From: Muricoccus nepalensis
Lineage (GTDB): Bacteria; Pseudomonadota; Alphaproteobacteria; Acetobacterales; Acetobacteraceae
Length of the DNA stretch: 64,000 nt
Direction of reading: 5' to 3'
Assembly: GCF_006438825.1 (NCBI RefSeq)
Contig: NZ_RCZP01000003.1
Coordinates: 1-64,000 of the forward strand
Positions 16,532-26,098 of this stretch are shown here, piece by piece; position 1 is the stretch's first letter; each line of letters opens with the position of its first letter. Below the pieces are notes generated by a model that had not been told where the DNA came from, did not search any database, and saw only the letters and a list, made by a program, of their open reading frames with translations. Made by a program: the position numbers and the translations under genes.

Positions 16532-18547
16532 CTAAGCTCGGACGGGTTGTGCGGTGGTGTTGTGCTGGAGGGCGTCTCGGGCGGCTTGTACGATCTGGGG
16601 TGAGTTGAGGCCGGCGAGGTCGTACTGCTTCCTGGGCGTGTCGTGGTCGATGTAGGCGTCGGGCAGGGTGAGCGGGCGGAAGCGGAGCCCGCCGTCGAGG
16701 AGCCCGGCGTGGGCGAGGTGGTGGGCGACGAGCGACCCGAAGCCGCCGACCGAGCCCTCCTCGACGGTGAGCAGGACGGCGTGGGTGCGGGCGAGGCGCT
16801 CGAGGAGCTCGGTGTCGAGCGGCTTGGCGAAGCGGGCGTCGGCGACGGTGCAGGAGAGGCCCTGGGCCGCGAGCTCGTCGGCGGCGCGCAGCGCCTCGGC
16901 CAGGCGGGTGCCGTAGGAGAGGAGGGCGATGGTGGTGCCCTGGCGGAGCACGCGCCCCTTGCCGATGGGCAGCACCGTGCCACGGGCGGGGATCTCGAGG
17001 CCGGTGCCCTCGCCGCGGGGGTAGCGGAGCGCGATCGGCCCGCTGTCGTGGGCGGCGGCGGTGGCCACCATGTGGGTGAGCTCCACCTCGTCGCTGGCGG
17101 CCATCAGCGTCATGTTCGGGATGCAGCCGAGATAGGCGACGTCGTAGGCCCCGGCATGCGTCGCCCCGTCCGCCCCCACCAGCCCCGCCCGGTCCATGGC
17201 GAAGCGCACGGGCAGGTTCTGGAGAGCCACGTCGTGCACCACCTGGTCGTAGGCGCGCTGGAGGAAGGTCGAGTAGATGGCCACGAAGGGCCGCAGCCCC
17301 TCGCAGGCCATGCCGGCGGCGAAGGTGACGGCGTGCTGCTCGGCGATGCCGACGTCGAAGCTGCGGCGCGGGAAGCGCTTCTCGAAGGCGTCCAGCCCCG
17401 TGCCGCCGGGCATGGCGGCGGTGACGGCGACGATGCGCGGGTCGGCCTCGGCCTCGGCGATGAGCGCGTTGGCGAAGACCTTCGTGTAGGAGGGCGGCCC
17501 GGGCGGCGCCTTGGCCTGCTCGCCCGTGACGACGTTGAACTTGACGACGCCGTGGTACTTGTCGGCCGCCGCCTCGGCGGGCTGGTAGCCCTTGCCCTTC
17601 TGGGTCACGACATGGAGCAGAATGGGCCCGCTCTCCTCGGCGTCGCGCAGGTTGCGCAGCACCGGCAGCAGGTGGTCGAGGTCGTGCCCGTCGACGGGGC
17701 CCACGTAGTAGAAGCCCATCTCCTCGAAGAGCGTGCCGCCGGTGAGCATGCCGCGGGCGTACTCGTCGGCGCGCCGGGCGGCCTCGGCGATCGGGCGCGG
17801 GAAGCGCCGGGCAAGGCGGGCCATGACCTCGCGGATGGAGAGGAACGGGCGGGACGAGATGAGGCGCGACAGGTAGGCCGACATGGCGCCCACGGGGCGG
17901 GCGATCGACATGTCGTTGTCGTTCAGCACGACGATGAGGCGCGACTTCGCGGCGCCCGCGTTGTTCATCGCCTCGTAGGCCATGCCCGCCGACATGGCGC
18001 CGTCGCCGATCACCGCGATCACCGCCTGGCTGGACCGGTCGGCCACCCGCGCCGCCGGCAGCGAGGCGACCGCCCCCGCGCCGCCCCCGGCGCCACCGCC
18101 AGCCCCGCCCCCCTGGGCCGCCAGCAGGTCGCGCGCGACCGCCATGCCGAGCCCGGCCGAGATCGAGGTCGAGGAGTGCGCGGCGCCGAAGGGGTCGTAC
18201 TCGCTCTCGGCGCGCCGCGTGAAGCCGGACAGCCCGCCGCCCTGGCGGAGCGTGCGGATGCGGTCGCGCCGCCCGGTGAGGATCTTGTGCGGGTAGGCCT
18301 GGTGCCCGACGTCCCAGATCAGCCGGTCGGACGGCGTGTCGAAGATGGCGTGCAAGGCCACCGTCAGCTCCACCACCCCGAGGCTCGCCCCCAGGTGCCC
18401 CCCCGTCGTCGAGACCGCGTCCACCGTCTCGAGGCGCAACTCGTCCGCCAGCTGCCGCAACTGCTCCGCCGAGAAGTTCCGCAGGTCCGCCGGAACCCTC
18501 ACCCGGTCCAGCAACGGCGTCGGCACGCGTCCAACAGGCAACGACAT
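16532..18547 (-). CDS. dxs: 1-deoxy-D-xylulose-5-phosphate synthase
   Basis: 671 residues. Thiamine diphosphate enzyme condensing pyruvate with glyceraldehyde-3-phosphate, first step of the MEP isoprenoid pathway. Seen are [16 protein letters not shown], the thiamine site [30 protein letters not shown], and the transketolase-like [13 protein letters not shown] and [14 protein letters not shown]. Between [16 protein letters not shown] and the thiamine motif there is an insertion of about 27 residues containing GGGAGGGAGGGAG (146-158), absent from typical Dxs. It is the last gene of the tusA-HDAC-xseB-ispA-dxs block, 19 bases after ispA. Confidence 0.97.
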   Translation of the reverse strand: MSLPVGRVPTPLLDRVRVPADLRNFSAEQLRQLADELRLETVDAVSTTGGHLGASLGVVELTVALHAIFDTPSDRLIWDVGHQAYPHKILTGRRDRIRTLRQGGGLSGFTRRAESEYDPFGAAHSSTSISAGLGMAVARDLLAAQGGGAGGGAGGGAGAVASLPAARVADRSSQAVIAVIGDGAMSAGMAYEAMNNAGAAKSRLIVVLNDNDMSIARPVGAMSAYLSRLISSRPFLSIREVMARLARRFPRPIAEAARRADEYARGMLTGGTLFEEMGFYYVGPVDGHDLDHLLPVLRNLRDAEESGPILLHVVTQKGKGYQPAEAAADKYHGVVKFNVVTGEQAKAPPGPPSYTKVFANALIAEAEADPRIVAVTAAMPGGTGLDAFEKRFPRRSFDVGIAEQHAVTFAAGMACEGLRPFVAIYSTFLQRAYDQVVHDVALQNLPVRFAMDRAGLVGADGATHAGAYDVAYLGCIPNMTLMAASDEVELTHMVATAAAHDSGPIALRYPRGEGTGLEIPARGTVLPIGKGRVLRQGTTIALLSYGTRLAEALRAADELAAQGLSCTVADARFAKPLDTELLERLARTHAVLLTVEEGSVGGFGSLVAHHLAHAGLLDGGLRFRPLTLPDAYIDHDTPRKQYDLAGLNSPQIVQAARDALQHNTTAQPVRA
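18074..18112. repeat. Gly/Ala codon repeat inside dxs
   Basis: Thirteen codons encoding GGGAGGGAGGGAG, a three-unit GGGA repeat near the thiamine site. It is in frame and would be a flexible loop. Such GC-rich repeats are prone to length change by slippage. Confidence 0.7.
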
Positions 18548-18566
18548 GAAAACTTCCCTAGCCGTT

Positions 18567-19496
18567 CTAGTTCTTGCGCCGGATCACGTGCGAGGCCAGG
18601 GCCCGCAGGAGGTCCGCACGATCGTCGAAGTTGTCGAGATGGGTCACGGCCTGATCCACAAGCCGCTCCGCCTGGGCCCGGGCGCGCTCGGGGCCGAGCA
18701 GGCCCAGCAGCGTCGCCTTGCCGGCACCGGCGTCCTTCCCGGTGGCCTTGCCGGCCTCCTCGGGCGTCGCGGTGAGGTCCAGCAGGTCGTCGGCGATCTG
18801 GAAGGCCGCGCCCACCTCGCGCCCGTAGGCGCCCAGGCACTGCCGCTGGTGCGCCCCGGCCTTGCCGAGGATGGCCCCGGCCTCGGCCGCGAACTCGATC
18901 AGCCGCCCGGTCTTGAGGAGCTGCAGCCGGCCGACCGCCGCCTCGTCGAGGGGCTCGGCCGCCTTCTCCGCCATCATGTCCAGCATCTGCCCGCCGACCA
19001 TGCCGCGCGCGCCGGCGGCCAGCGCCAGGTGCAGGCAGAGCTCGGCCCGGACCGCCGGGTCCGAATGCGTCTCGGGGGAGGCCAGCACCACGAAGGCCTG
19101 GGTCTGCAGCGCGTCGCCGACGAGGATCGCCGTCGCCTCGTCCCAGGCGCGGTGCACGGTGGGCTTGCCGCGGCGGAGGTCGTCGTTGTCCATCGCCGGC
19201 AGGTCGTCGTGCACGAGGGAGTAGGCGTGGAGCATCTCCACCGCCGCCGCGACGCGGAGCGCCGACTGGGGCGCGACCCCGAACTGCCGCGCGCCCTCGA
19301 TCACGAGGAAGGCGCGCATCTTCTTGCCGCCGCCCATGCAGGCGTAGCGCATGGCCGCAAAGAGCGGCCGCTCGTCCCCTTCCTCGGCGGGAAGGAGGGC
19401 GTTCAGCGCCTCGTCCACCTCGGAGGCGACCGCGGCCATGGCCGCCCTCAGCCCGGCGTCGTCCACGACGGGGCTCCCCGCGACGGCGCCGCTCAT
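18567..19496 (-). CDS. ispA: Farnesyl/geranyl diphosphate synthase (IspA-type polyprenyl synthetase)
   Basis: 309 residues. Condenses isopentenyl diphosphate with allylic diphosphates to make C10-C15 prenyl diphosphates. The first [13 protein letters not shown] motif is [13 protein letters not shown] (DDxxxxD form, as in bacterial FPP synthases), the second is [16 protein letters not shown] provides the diphosphate-binding Lys/Arg. ATG 19496 overlaps the xseB stop as ATGA. Placement before dxs and after xseB is a classic proteobacterial isoprenoid cluster. Confidence 0.95.
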   Translation of the reverse strand: MSGAVAGSPVVDDAGLRAAMAAVASEVDEALNALLPAEEGDERPLFAAMRYACMGGGKKMRAFLVIEGARQFGVAPQSALRVAAAVEMLHAYSLVHDDLPAMDNDDLRRGKPTVHRAWDEATAILVGDALQTQAFVVLASPETHSDPAVRAELCLHLALAAGARGMVGGQMLDMMAEKAAEPLDEAAVGRLQLLKTGRLIEFAAEAGAILGKAGAHQRQCLGAYGREVGAAFQIADDLLDLTATPEEAGKATGKDAGAGKATLLGLLGPERARAQAERLVDQAVTHLDNFDDRADLLRALASHVIRRKN

Positions 19497-19732
19497 TCCA
19501 CGTCCCTCAGCGTGGGGCCGCCGGCGGCGGGGACCAGCGCCTGCACGCGGGCCTCGGCCTCGGCGAGCTTGCGGTCGCAATGGGCCCGCAGCGCCGTGCC
19601 ACGGGCGTAGGAGTCCATGGCCTCCTCGAGCTTCGCCTGGCCGCCCTCGAGGCGGCGGACGATGGCCTCGAGCTCGCTCATCGCCTCCTCGAAGGACAGG
19701 CTCTCCACCTCGGGAGGATCGGTTTCGTTCAT
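19493..19732 (-). CDS. xseB: Exodeoxyribonuclease VII small subunit
   Basis: 79 residues. SFEEAMSELEAIVRRLEGGQ and the following acidic helical segment (LEEAMDSYARGTAL) are the hallmark of XseB, which with XseA degrades single-stranded DNA. It has an extra 20-residue Pro/Gly-containing tail. It overlaps ispA by four bases at its stop and starts 15 bases after the deacetylase-like gene. Confidence 0.95.
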   Translation of the reverse strand: MNETDPPEVESLSFEEAMSELEAIVRRLEGGQAKLEEAMDSYARGTALRAHCDRKLAEAEARVQALVPAAGGPTLRDVE

Positions 19733-19747
19733 CGGGGATTCCGGTGG

Positions 19748-20671
19748 TCAGGCGTGCATGAGGGCGCGGACATGGGCCGCCGTGGAGCGTCCGAGCGCGT
19801 GGAGGTCGTAGCCGCCTTCCAGCATGGAGACCACCCGCCCGCCGCAGGCACGGTTCGCGAGGGCGCAGATGGCCTCGGTCAGCCAGGCGAAGTCGTCCTC
19901 CACCAGCCGCAGCATGGCGAGGGGATCGGCCTTGTGGGCGTCGAAGCCGGCGGAGACGACGATCAGGCCGGGGGCGAAGGCCTCCACCGCCGGCAGGATC
20001 TCGCGCTCCCAGACCCGGCGGAAGGCCGGGCCGTCCGTTCCGGGCTCGAGGGGCAGGTTGAGGATGTTCCCCGCCCCGGTCTCGGAGGCCGCGCCCGTGC
20101 CGGGGTAGAGCGGCATCTGGTGGGAGGAGGCGAGCATCAGCGAGGGCTCGTCCCAGAAGGCGGCCTGGGTGCCGTTGCCGTGGTGGACGTCGAAGTCGAG
20201 CACGGCCACGCGCTCCACCCCGTGCGCGGCCTGGGCGTGGCGGGCGGCGATGGCGGCGTTGGCGAAGAGGCAGAAGCCCATGGGCGAGGCGAGCTCGGCG
20301 TGGTGCCCGGGCGGGCGGACCGCGCAGAAGGCGCGCGGGAACTCGCCGCGCATCACGCTGTCCACGGCCTCCACCCCGGCGCCGGCGGCCCGCAGCGCGG
20401 CCTCCGCCGAATGGGCGTTCATCGAGGTGTCGGCGTCGAGGTGGACGCGCTGCCCCTCGGCGGGACGGGTGCCGAGGATGCGGTCCACATGGGCGGCCGG
20501 GTGCACCCGCAGGAGCTGCTCCCGCGTGGCCTCCGGGGCCTGGGCGCGGACGAGGGCCGAGAACTCCTGCGCCTCCAGCGCCCGCATCACGGCACGCAGC
20601 CGGTCGGGGCATTCCGGGTGGCCGGGGCCGTTGTCGTGCCGGAGGCAGGCGGGGTGGGTGAGGAGGAGCAT
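19748..20671 (-). CDS. Histone-deacetylase-family (acetoin utilisation/HDAC-like) zinc amidohydrolase
   Basis: 307 residues. Active-site motifs: RPPGHHAE (tandem His 123-124), VLDFDVHHGNGTQ (Asp and His metal ligands 159-164), and SAGFDAHKADPLA. LEGGYD near the C-terminus matches the family. Bacterial members deacetylate small acetylated amines or lysine; substrate unknown here. ATG 20671 shares one base with the tusA stop (TGATG), so it is coupled. Its place beside xseB-ispA-dxs recurs in Alphaproteobacteria as far as I recall, without a known reason. Confidence 0.92.
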   Translation of the reverse strand: MLLLTHPACLRHDNGPGHPECPDRLRAVMRALEAQEFSALVRAQAPEATREQLLRVHPAAHVDRILGTRPAEGQRVHLDADTSMNAHSAEAALRAAGAGVEAVDSVMRGEFPRAFCAVRPPGHHAELASPMGFCLFANAAIAARHAQAAHGVERVAVLDFDVHHGNGTQAAFWDEPSLMLASSHQMPLYPGTGAASETGAGNILNLPLEPGTDGPAFRRVWEREILPAVEAFAPGLIVVSAGFDAHKADPLAMLRLVEDDFAWLTEAICALANRACGGRVVSMLEGGYDLHALGRSTAAHVRALMHA

Positions 20672-20994
20672 CAGGCCTCGCCCTCTCCGGCCGGCGCCTC
20701 GTCGCGCTTGCGGAGCGTGTAGCGGTAGACGCCATCGCTCTCGCTGAAGGAGACGAGGGCGTGGCCCGTCTCCCGGCAGAAGGCCTGGAAGTCGGCCACG
20801 CTGGCGGCATCGGTCGCCAGCACCGTCAGCCGCGCGCCCGGCGCCAGGGCCCGTAGCGCCTTGTTCGCCTTCAGCACCGGCAGGGGGCAGGTCAGGCCCT
20901 GGACGTCGAGCAGGGTCTCGTTCGCGGCGGCCTTCGGGGAGGTTCGCGAGGACGGCCTTGGGCCGGAAGCCGGGAGGGTGGGTGGCGGTGCCAT
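20671..20994 (-). CDS. TusA/SirA-like sulfur carrier protein
   Basis: 107 residues. LLDVQGLTCPLPVLKANKAL contains the conserved CPxP motif whose cysteine carries persulfide sulfur. The fold continues through VLATDAASVADFQAFCRETG. The body is about 75 residues, as usual; about 28 Pro/Ser-rich residues precede it if ATG 20994 is correct. No nearer ATG is present, although a downstream alternative start is possible. It is first in the tusA-HDAC-xseB-ispA-dxs block. Sulfur relay for tRNA thiolation or cofactor synthesis is the family role. Confidence 0.88.
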   Translation of the reverse strand: MAPPPTLPASGPRPSSRTSPKAAANETLLDVQGLTCPLPVLKANKALRALAPGARLTVLATDAASVADFQAFCRETGHALVSFSESDGVYRYTLRKRDEAPAGEGEA

Positions 20995-21114
20995 TGGGCC
21001 GGGCAATCCACCACCTGCGCCGCCACAAGTCCAGCGCCGCGACGGACACGATGGACGCAGCCGTGAACGGCCCCCGGGCTGGACGGCGCCGCGCGGCCCC
21101 GGCATTCATCGGCC

Positions 21115-22011
21115 ATGGCGATCAAGCTCGGCGTGGACCTCGGCGGGACCAAGACGGAAATCGTGGCGCTCGATGAGCGCGGGGAGGTCCTGCTCCGGCG
21201 CCGGGTGCCCACGGGGCAGGGCTACCGCGGCATCGTCGAGACGATCGCCGGGCTGGTCACCGCGGCCGAGGCGGAGCTCGGCGGGACCGGCACGGTCGGC
21301 GTCGGCATCCCCGGCAGCATCAACCCGCACACCGGCCTCGTGCGGAACGGCAACACCCAGGCGCTGAACGGCAACCCGCTCGACAAGGACCTCGCCGCCC
21401 TGCTCGGGCGCGAGGTGCGGGTGATGAACGACGCCAACTGCCTCGCCATGAGCGAGGCGGCGGACGGGGCGGGCGCCGGCTACCCCGTGGTCTTCGCGGC
21501 CATCCTCGGCACCGGCTGCGGCGGCGGCTGGGTGGTGGACGGGCGGCCACTCGACGGCCTGAACCGCGTCGCCGGCGAGTGGGGCCATACCCCGTTGCCC
21601 TGGATGCGCCCCGAGGAGTTCCCCGGCCCCGCCTGCTGGTGCGGCCGCCAGGGCTGCCTCGAGACCTTCCTCTGCGGCCCCGCCATCGCCGCGGACACCG
21701 ACGGGCCGGGGCACCGGGACGCGAGCGCGGTGGAGGCCCGGGCGCGGGCCGGCGACGCCGTGGCGCTCGCCGGCCTCGCCCGCCACGCGGACCGCCTCGC
21801 GCGGGCGCTGGCCCTCGTCGTCAACGTCGTCGACCCCGACGTCATCGTCCTCGGCGGCGGGGTGTCCAACTACGAGCACCTCTACCGGGAGGTGCCGGAC
21901 CTCATGGCGCCCTGGATCTTCGGGGACGCCAAGAAGGTGAACCTGGTGCGGGCGAGGCATGGCGACAGCTCCGGCGTCTTCGGCGCCGCCCGCCTCTGGG
22001 ACAAGGGCTGA
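21115..22011 (+). CDS. ROK-family sugar kinase, fructokinase (Mak)-like
   Basis: 298 residues. ATP-binding loop GVDLGGTKTEIVALD at the N-terminus; ROK core GVGIPGSINP and VMNDANCLAMSEA with catalytic Asp; zinc site GHTPLPWM followed by CWCGRQGCLETF. The insertion between GH and the Cys cluster, including PLPWM, resembles E. coli Mak fructokinase rather than NagK or GlcK. It would phosphorylate fructose or another hexose in the cytoplasm. Divergent from tusA; dinB follows after 56 bases with its own putative promoter. Confidence 0.9.
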   Translation: MAIKLGVDLGGTKTEIVALDERGEVLLRRRVPTGQGYRGIVETIAGLVTAAEAELGGTGTVGVGIPGSINPHTGLVRNGNTQALNGNPLDKDLAALLGREVRVMNDANCLAMSEAADGAGAGYPVVFAAILGTGCGGGWVVDGRPLDGLNRVAGEWGHTPLPWMRPEEFPGPACWCGRQGCLETFLCGPAIAADTDGPGHRDASAVEARARAGDAVALAGLARHADRLARALALVVNVVDPDVIVLGGGVSNYEHLYREVPDLMAPWIFGDAKKVNLVRARHGDSSGVFGAARLWDKG

Positions 22012-22055
22012 GCCGCCCCTCCCCGGCGACTCGGGCCCGCCGCGGCCCCCCGTGC

Positions 22056-22061
22056 TAGGAT
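22056..22061 (+). promoter_or_regulatory. Putative -10 element giving a leaderless dinB transcript
   Basis: TAGGAT preceded by TGC (extended -10). Seven bases after its last base is the A of the dinB ATG at 22068, so transcription would begin at the start codon. No Shine-Dalgarno sequence precedes the ATG, which agrees. No convincing -35 or LexA box was seen. Confidence 0.4.
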
Positions 22062-22067
22062 GGCGCC

Positions 22068-23390
22068 ATGCCTTCCCTCTGCCGGGACTGCTTCGCGCGA
22101 CCCGAGGACCATCCGCGCCGCTGCGCCGCCTGCGGCTCCGCGCGCCTCGCGCGGCACCCGGAGCTCTTCCGCCTGCCGATCGCCCATGTCGACTGCGACG
22201 CCTTCTTCGCGAGCGTGGAGAAGCGCGACCGGCCGGAGCTCGCGGGCCGGCCGGTGATCGTCGGCGGCGGGCAGCGGGGCGTGGTCTCGGCCGCCTGCTA
22301 CGTGGCCCGCACGCGGGGCGTGCGCTCGGCCATGCCGATGTTCAAGGCGCTGCAGGCCTGCCCGGACGCGGTGGTCATCAAGCCGGATTTCGCGAAATAC
22401 GTCGCCGCCTCCCGCCAGGTCCGCGCCCTGATGGAGGAGCTGACCCCGCTGGTGCAGCCCATGTCCATCGACGAGGCGGTGCTCGACCTCTCCGGCACCG
22501 AGGCGCTGCACGGCGCCCCGCCCGCCGCCGTCCTCGCCCGCTTCGCGCGGCGGGTGGAGTCCGAGGTGGGCGTCACCGTCTCCATCGGCCTCGCCCCCAA
22601 CCGGCTCCTCGCAAAGATCGCGGTGGAGCGGGACAAGCCCCGGGGGCTGGCCTGCATCGGCGCGGCCGAGGCCGCCTCCCTCCTCGCGCCCGAGCCCGTC
22701 ACCATCCTGCCGGGCGTCGGGCCGGCCTTCGCGGCGAAGCTCGCCGGCCTCGGCTACGCGACGCTCGGCCAGCTCCAGGGCCTCGACGCGCGGGAGGCGC
22801 TCCGCCGCTTCGGGGAGGAGGGGCCGACCCTCGTCGCGCGCGCGCGGGGCGAGGACGCGCGCCCCGTGAACCCCGACCGGGAGACGAAGTCCATCTCCGC
22901 CGAGACCACCTTCGAGCGCGACCTCGCGACGGCCGCGGAGATGGAGCCCATCCTCTGGCGGCTCTGCGAGAAGCTCGCCCGCCGCCTTGCCGAGAAGGGC
23001 TTCGCGGCCGGGGGCGTGGTGCTGAAGCTCAAGACGGCCCGCTTCGCGCAGCGCACCCGCAACATCCGCCTCCCTGGGGCGAGCGCGGTGCCGGAGACGC
23101 TTTACGCCACCGCCCGCTCCCTCCTCGCGCGGGAGGCGGACGGCACGCCCTTCCGCCTCATCGGCATCGGCGCCGCGCCGCTGGTCGAGGCCGCGGGGGC
23201 GGACCGGGGGGACCTGGCCGACCCGGAGGCGCCGCGCCGCGCCGCGCGCTGGGCCGCCATGGAATCGCTCCGCGCCCGCTTCGGCGAGGGCGCGGTGCTC
23301 GCCGGCCGCGGGCTGGAGGCCCGGCGCCCCGACCCGTCGCGCCCGGCTTCCCCGCGCCCGGAAACGCGGCGGCCCGCGGCCCGGCGCTGA
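22068..23390 (+). CDS. dinB: DNA polymerase IV (Y-family) with N-terminal zinc finger
   Basis: 440 residues. A four-cysteine finger (C5-x2-C8 and C19-x2-C22) precedes the polymerase. HVDCDAFFASVEKRD has catalytic Asp42; PMSIDEAVLDL holds the second acidic pair; GVTVSIGLAPNRLLAKIA and the little-finger domain follow. The tail (last ~40 residues) is Pro/Arg-rich; no clear QLxLF beta-clamp motif is visible. Error-prone translesion synthesis is the family role. The finger is typical of alphaproteobacterial DinB forms. Likely leaderless start as described for 22056. Confidence 0.94.
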   Translation: MPSLCRDCFARPEDHPRRCAACGSARLARHPELFRLPIAHVDCDAFFASVEKRDRPELAGRPVIVGGGQRGVVSAACYVARTRGVRSAMPMFKALQACPDAVVIKPDFAKYVAASRQVRALMEELTPLVQPMSIDEAVLDLSGTEALHGAPPAAVLARFARRVESEVGVTVSIGLAPNRLLAKIAVERDKPRGLACIGAAEAASLLAPEPVTILPGVGPAFAAKLAGLGYATLGQLQGLDAREALRRFGEEGPTLVARARGEDARPVNPDRETKSISAETTFERDLATAAEMEPILWRLCEKLARRLAEKGFAAGGVVLKLKTARFAQRTRNIRLPGASAVPETLYATARSLLAREADGTPFRLIGIGAAPLVEAAGADRGDLADPEAPRRAARWAAMESLRARFGEGAVLAGRGLEARRPDPSRPASPRPETRRPAARR

Positions 23391-23394
23391 CCCC

Positions 23395-23967
23395 TCAGCC
23401 GCCGACGCGGCCGACGAGGGAGGCGATGAAGAGGCCGAGCGCGACGTCGAGCAGGACGAAGAGCGCCGCGCGGACGCCGCTGATCCGGAGCGCCTTCTGC
23501 GCCACGAACCACTCCATCCAGAGCGCGTAGGCGAAGGCCACGAGCAGCAGCAGGTTGGCGACCCCCGGGGGCAGCAGCGCCCCGAGCAGGGTGGCGGCGA
23601 GCAGCGCGGCGTATAGGGCCAGGTTCGCCCAGTTCCAGGCGGCGATGAAGAGCGGCCAGAGCGGGCCTCGCCCCGAGGCGTCCACCAGGGCGAGGGAGGC
23701 CAGCGGGAAGGCCACCCAGCCGAGGACGTAGCCGATCAGCTCCGCCGGCAGGCCGGCGCCGAGAAGGGCATCGTTGCCGAGGGAGCGGATGGCGAGGAAG
23801 GGCAGCAGGCAGAGGGCGCCCGCCCAGAAGGAGCGCGCGGTCCCCTCCATGGAGAGCAGCGCGTGGCGCAGCCCCTCCTCCTTCCCGCGGGCGAGGAGGA
23901 TGGCGGCCCGGATCCCGGAGACGATCTGCGCCTCCGTGCTGACGCCGGGGCCGCTCAGGCGAGGCAC
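23395..23967 (-). CDS. Unassigned integral membrane protein
   Basis: 190 residues from GTG 23967. About four hydrophobic helices: residues ~45-60 (FWAGALCLLPFLAI), 73-95, 105-135 (ANLALYAALLAATLLGAL), and 160-190 (ALFVLLDVALGLFIASLVG). I recognise no family. It overlaps the end of dapE by 13 bases and would be translated from the dap transcript. The alternative start (ATG in SMEG) would lose the first 38 residues. Acts presumably in the inner membrane; function unknown. Confidence 0.6.
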   Translation of the reverse strand: MPRLSGPGVSTEAQIVSGIRAAILLARGKEEGLRHALLSMEGTARSFWAGALCLLPFLAIRSLGNDALLGAGLPAELIGYVLGWVAFPLASLALVDASGRGPLWPLFIAAWNWANLALYAALLAATLLGALLPPGVANLLLLVAFAYALWMEWFVAQKALRISGVRAALFVLLDVALGLFIASLVGRVGG

Positions 23968-25081
23968 TCCCGGATGACCGCGCCGTAGAGCGAGGCGAGG
24001 CGCCGCAGCTCGTCGACCGGCGTGCGCTCGTCCACCTTGTGCATCGTCGTGCCGACGGCGCCGAGTTCGGCGACCGGGCAGAAGCGGGTGATGAAGCGCG
24101 CGTCCGAGGTGCCGCCGCCGGTGTCGAGCACGCCCTCCTCGCCGGTCTCGGCCCGCACCGCGCGCCGGATCGCGTCCACGAAGGGGCCGGGCCGCGTCCG
24201 GAAGGCGTCGCCGGAGGAGAGAAAGCTCGCCTCGTGCCGCGGCGCCTCCTCGGCCAGGATGCCGCGGATCCAGGCCTCGAGGCTCGCGGCCGTGTGGGTG
24301 TCGTTGAAGCGGATGTTGAGCCGCGCGGTCGCGCGCGGCGGCACGATGTTGCCGGTGGGGTTGCCCACGTCGACGGTGGTCACCTGCAGCGTGCTCGGCT
24401 GGAACCACTCCGTGCCGGCGTCGAGCGGCGCCTCGGTCAGCCGGGCGAGGACCCGCACCAGCCGGTGGACCGGGTTGTCGGCGCGGTCCGGGTAGGCGAC
24501 GTGCCCCTGGGTGCCGTGGACCGTGATCCCGGCCGAGACGCTGCCCCGGCGCCCGACCTTGATGGTGTCCCCCAGCCGCTCCCGGCTCGTCGGCTCGCCG
24601 ACGAGGCACATGTCGGGAAGAAGGTGGTTCTCCGCCATCCAGTCGAGCACGCGGGTTGTGCCGTCGGTGGCCACCCCTTCCTCGTCGCCGGTGATGAGGA
24701 AGGAGAGGGTGCCGCGGTCGGCCGTGCCATCGGCCACCGCGTCGGCGGCCGCGGCCAGGAAAGCGGCCACGCCCCCCTTCATGTCGACCGCGCCGCGCCC
24801 GTGGAGCACGCCGTTCTCCACCGCGCCCTCGAAGGGGCCGTGCCGCCAGCCCTCGCCGGGCGGCACCACGTCCGTGTGGCCGGCGAAGCAGAGATGCGGC
24901 CCGTTGCCCCCGGAGCGGCGGATGGCGAAGAGGTTCTCGACCTCCCCGAAACGGAGTCGCGTGAGGGCGAAGCCGAGCGGCGCCAGCGCCCCCTCCAGCA
25001 CCGCCATCGCCCCCTCGTCCGCGGGCGTGACGGAGGCGCAGCGGATGAGGGCTTGCGCCAGGGGCAGCGGGTCGGTCGCCA

Positions 25082-25082
<1 letters not shown>
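23955..25082 (-). CDS. dapE: Succinyl-diaminopimelate desuccinylase
   Basis: 375-residue dizinc peptidase of the M20 family that hydrolyses N-succinyl-LL-diaminopimelate in lysine and cell-wall synthesis. Metal ligands occur in FAGHTDVVPPG (His), GAVDMKGG (Asp), TGDEEG (catalytic Glu), and near the C-terminus GGGTSDARF with MHKVDE. ATG 25082 shares a base with the dapD stop (TGATG). Order dapD-dapE is a functional pair. Confidence 0.96.
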
Positions 25083-25918
<836 letters not shown>

Positions 25919-25969
25919 GGCGGCGTCCTGCGTGCGGGGCGCGGCCCCCTTCGCCCGGCGGCGGCACGC

Positions 25970-25975
25970 TGTCAA
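25970..25975 (-). promoter_or_regulatory. -35-like TTGACA upstream of dapD
   Basis: A perfect TTGACA on the minus strand, 52 bases before the dapD start. The base run 17 bases downstream (GAAGGG) is a poor -10, so the promoter call is tentative. Confidence 0.3.
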
Positions 25976-25990
25976 CGAGGCGCGGCCGGC

Positions 25991-26002
25991 GGGGCATGCC
26001 CC
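25991..26002. promoter_or_regulatory. Perfect 12-base palindrome GGGGCATGCCCC between dapD and DUF2336 gene
   Basis: Uninterrupted dyad in the 180-base divergent spacer, flanked by near-symmetric CCGGC/GCCGG. It lies about 18 bases upstream of the dapD TTGACA box. It could be an operator for either gene, but GC-rich DNA makes chance dyads common. Confidence 0.3.
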
Positions 26003-26098
26003 CGGCCGGATTCACCTTTTCTTTCCCTCCCGCCGGCAAACTCCGGGCCGGCCGGACTTCCCGCCTGGGGGGAACCCGGCCGACACCTGGAGGCGTTG

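Noticed and set aside
18074-18112. Minisatellite or assembly artefact in dxs
   Set aside because: The repeat keeps the frame and both flanks match Dxs, so it is treated as a real insertion.
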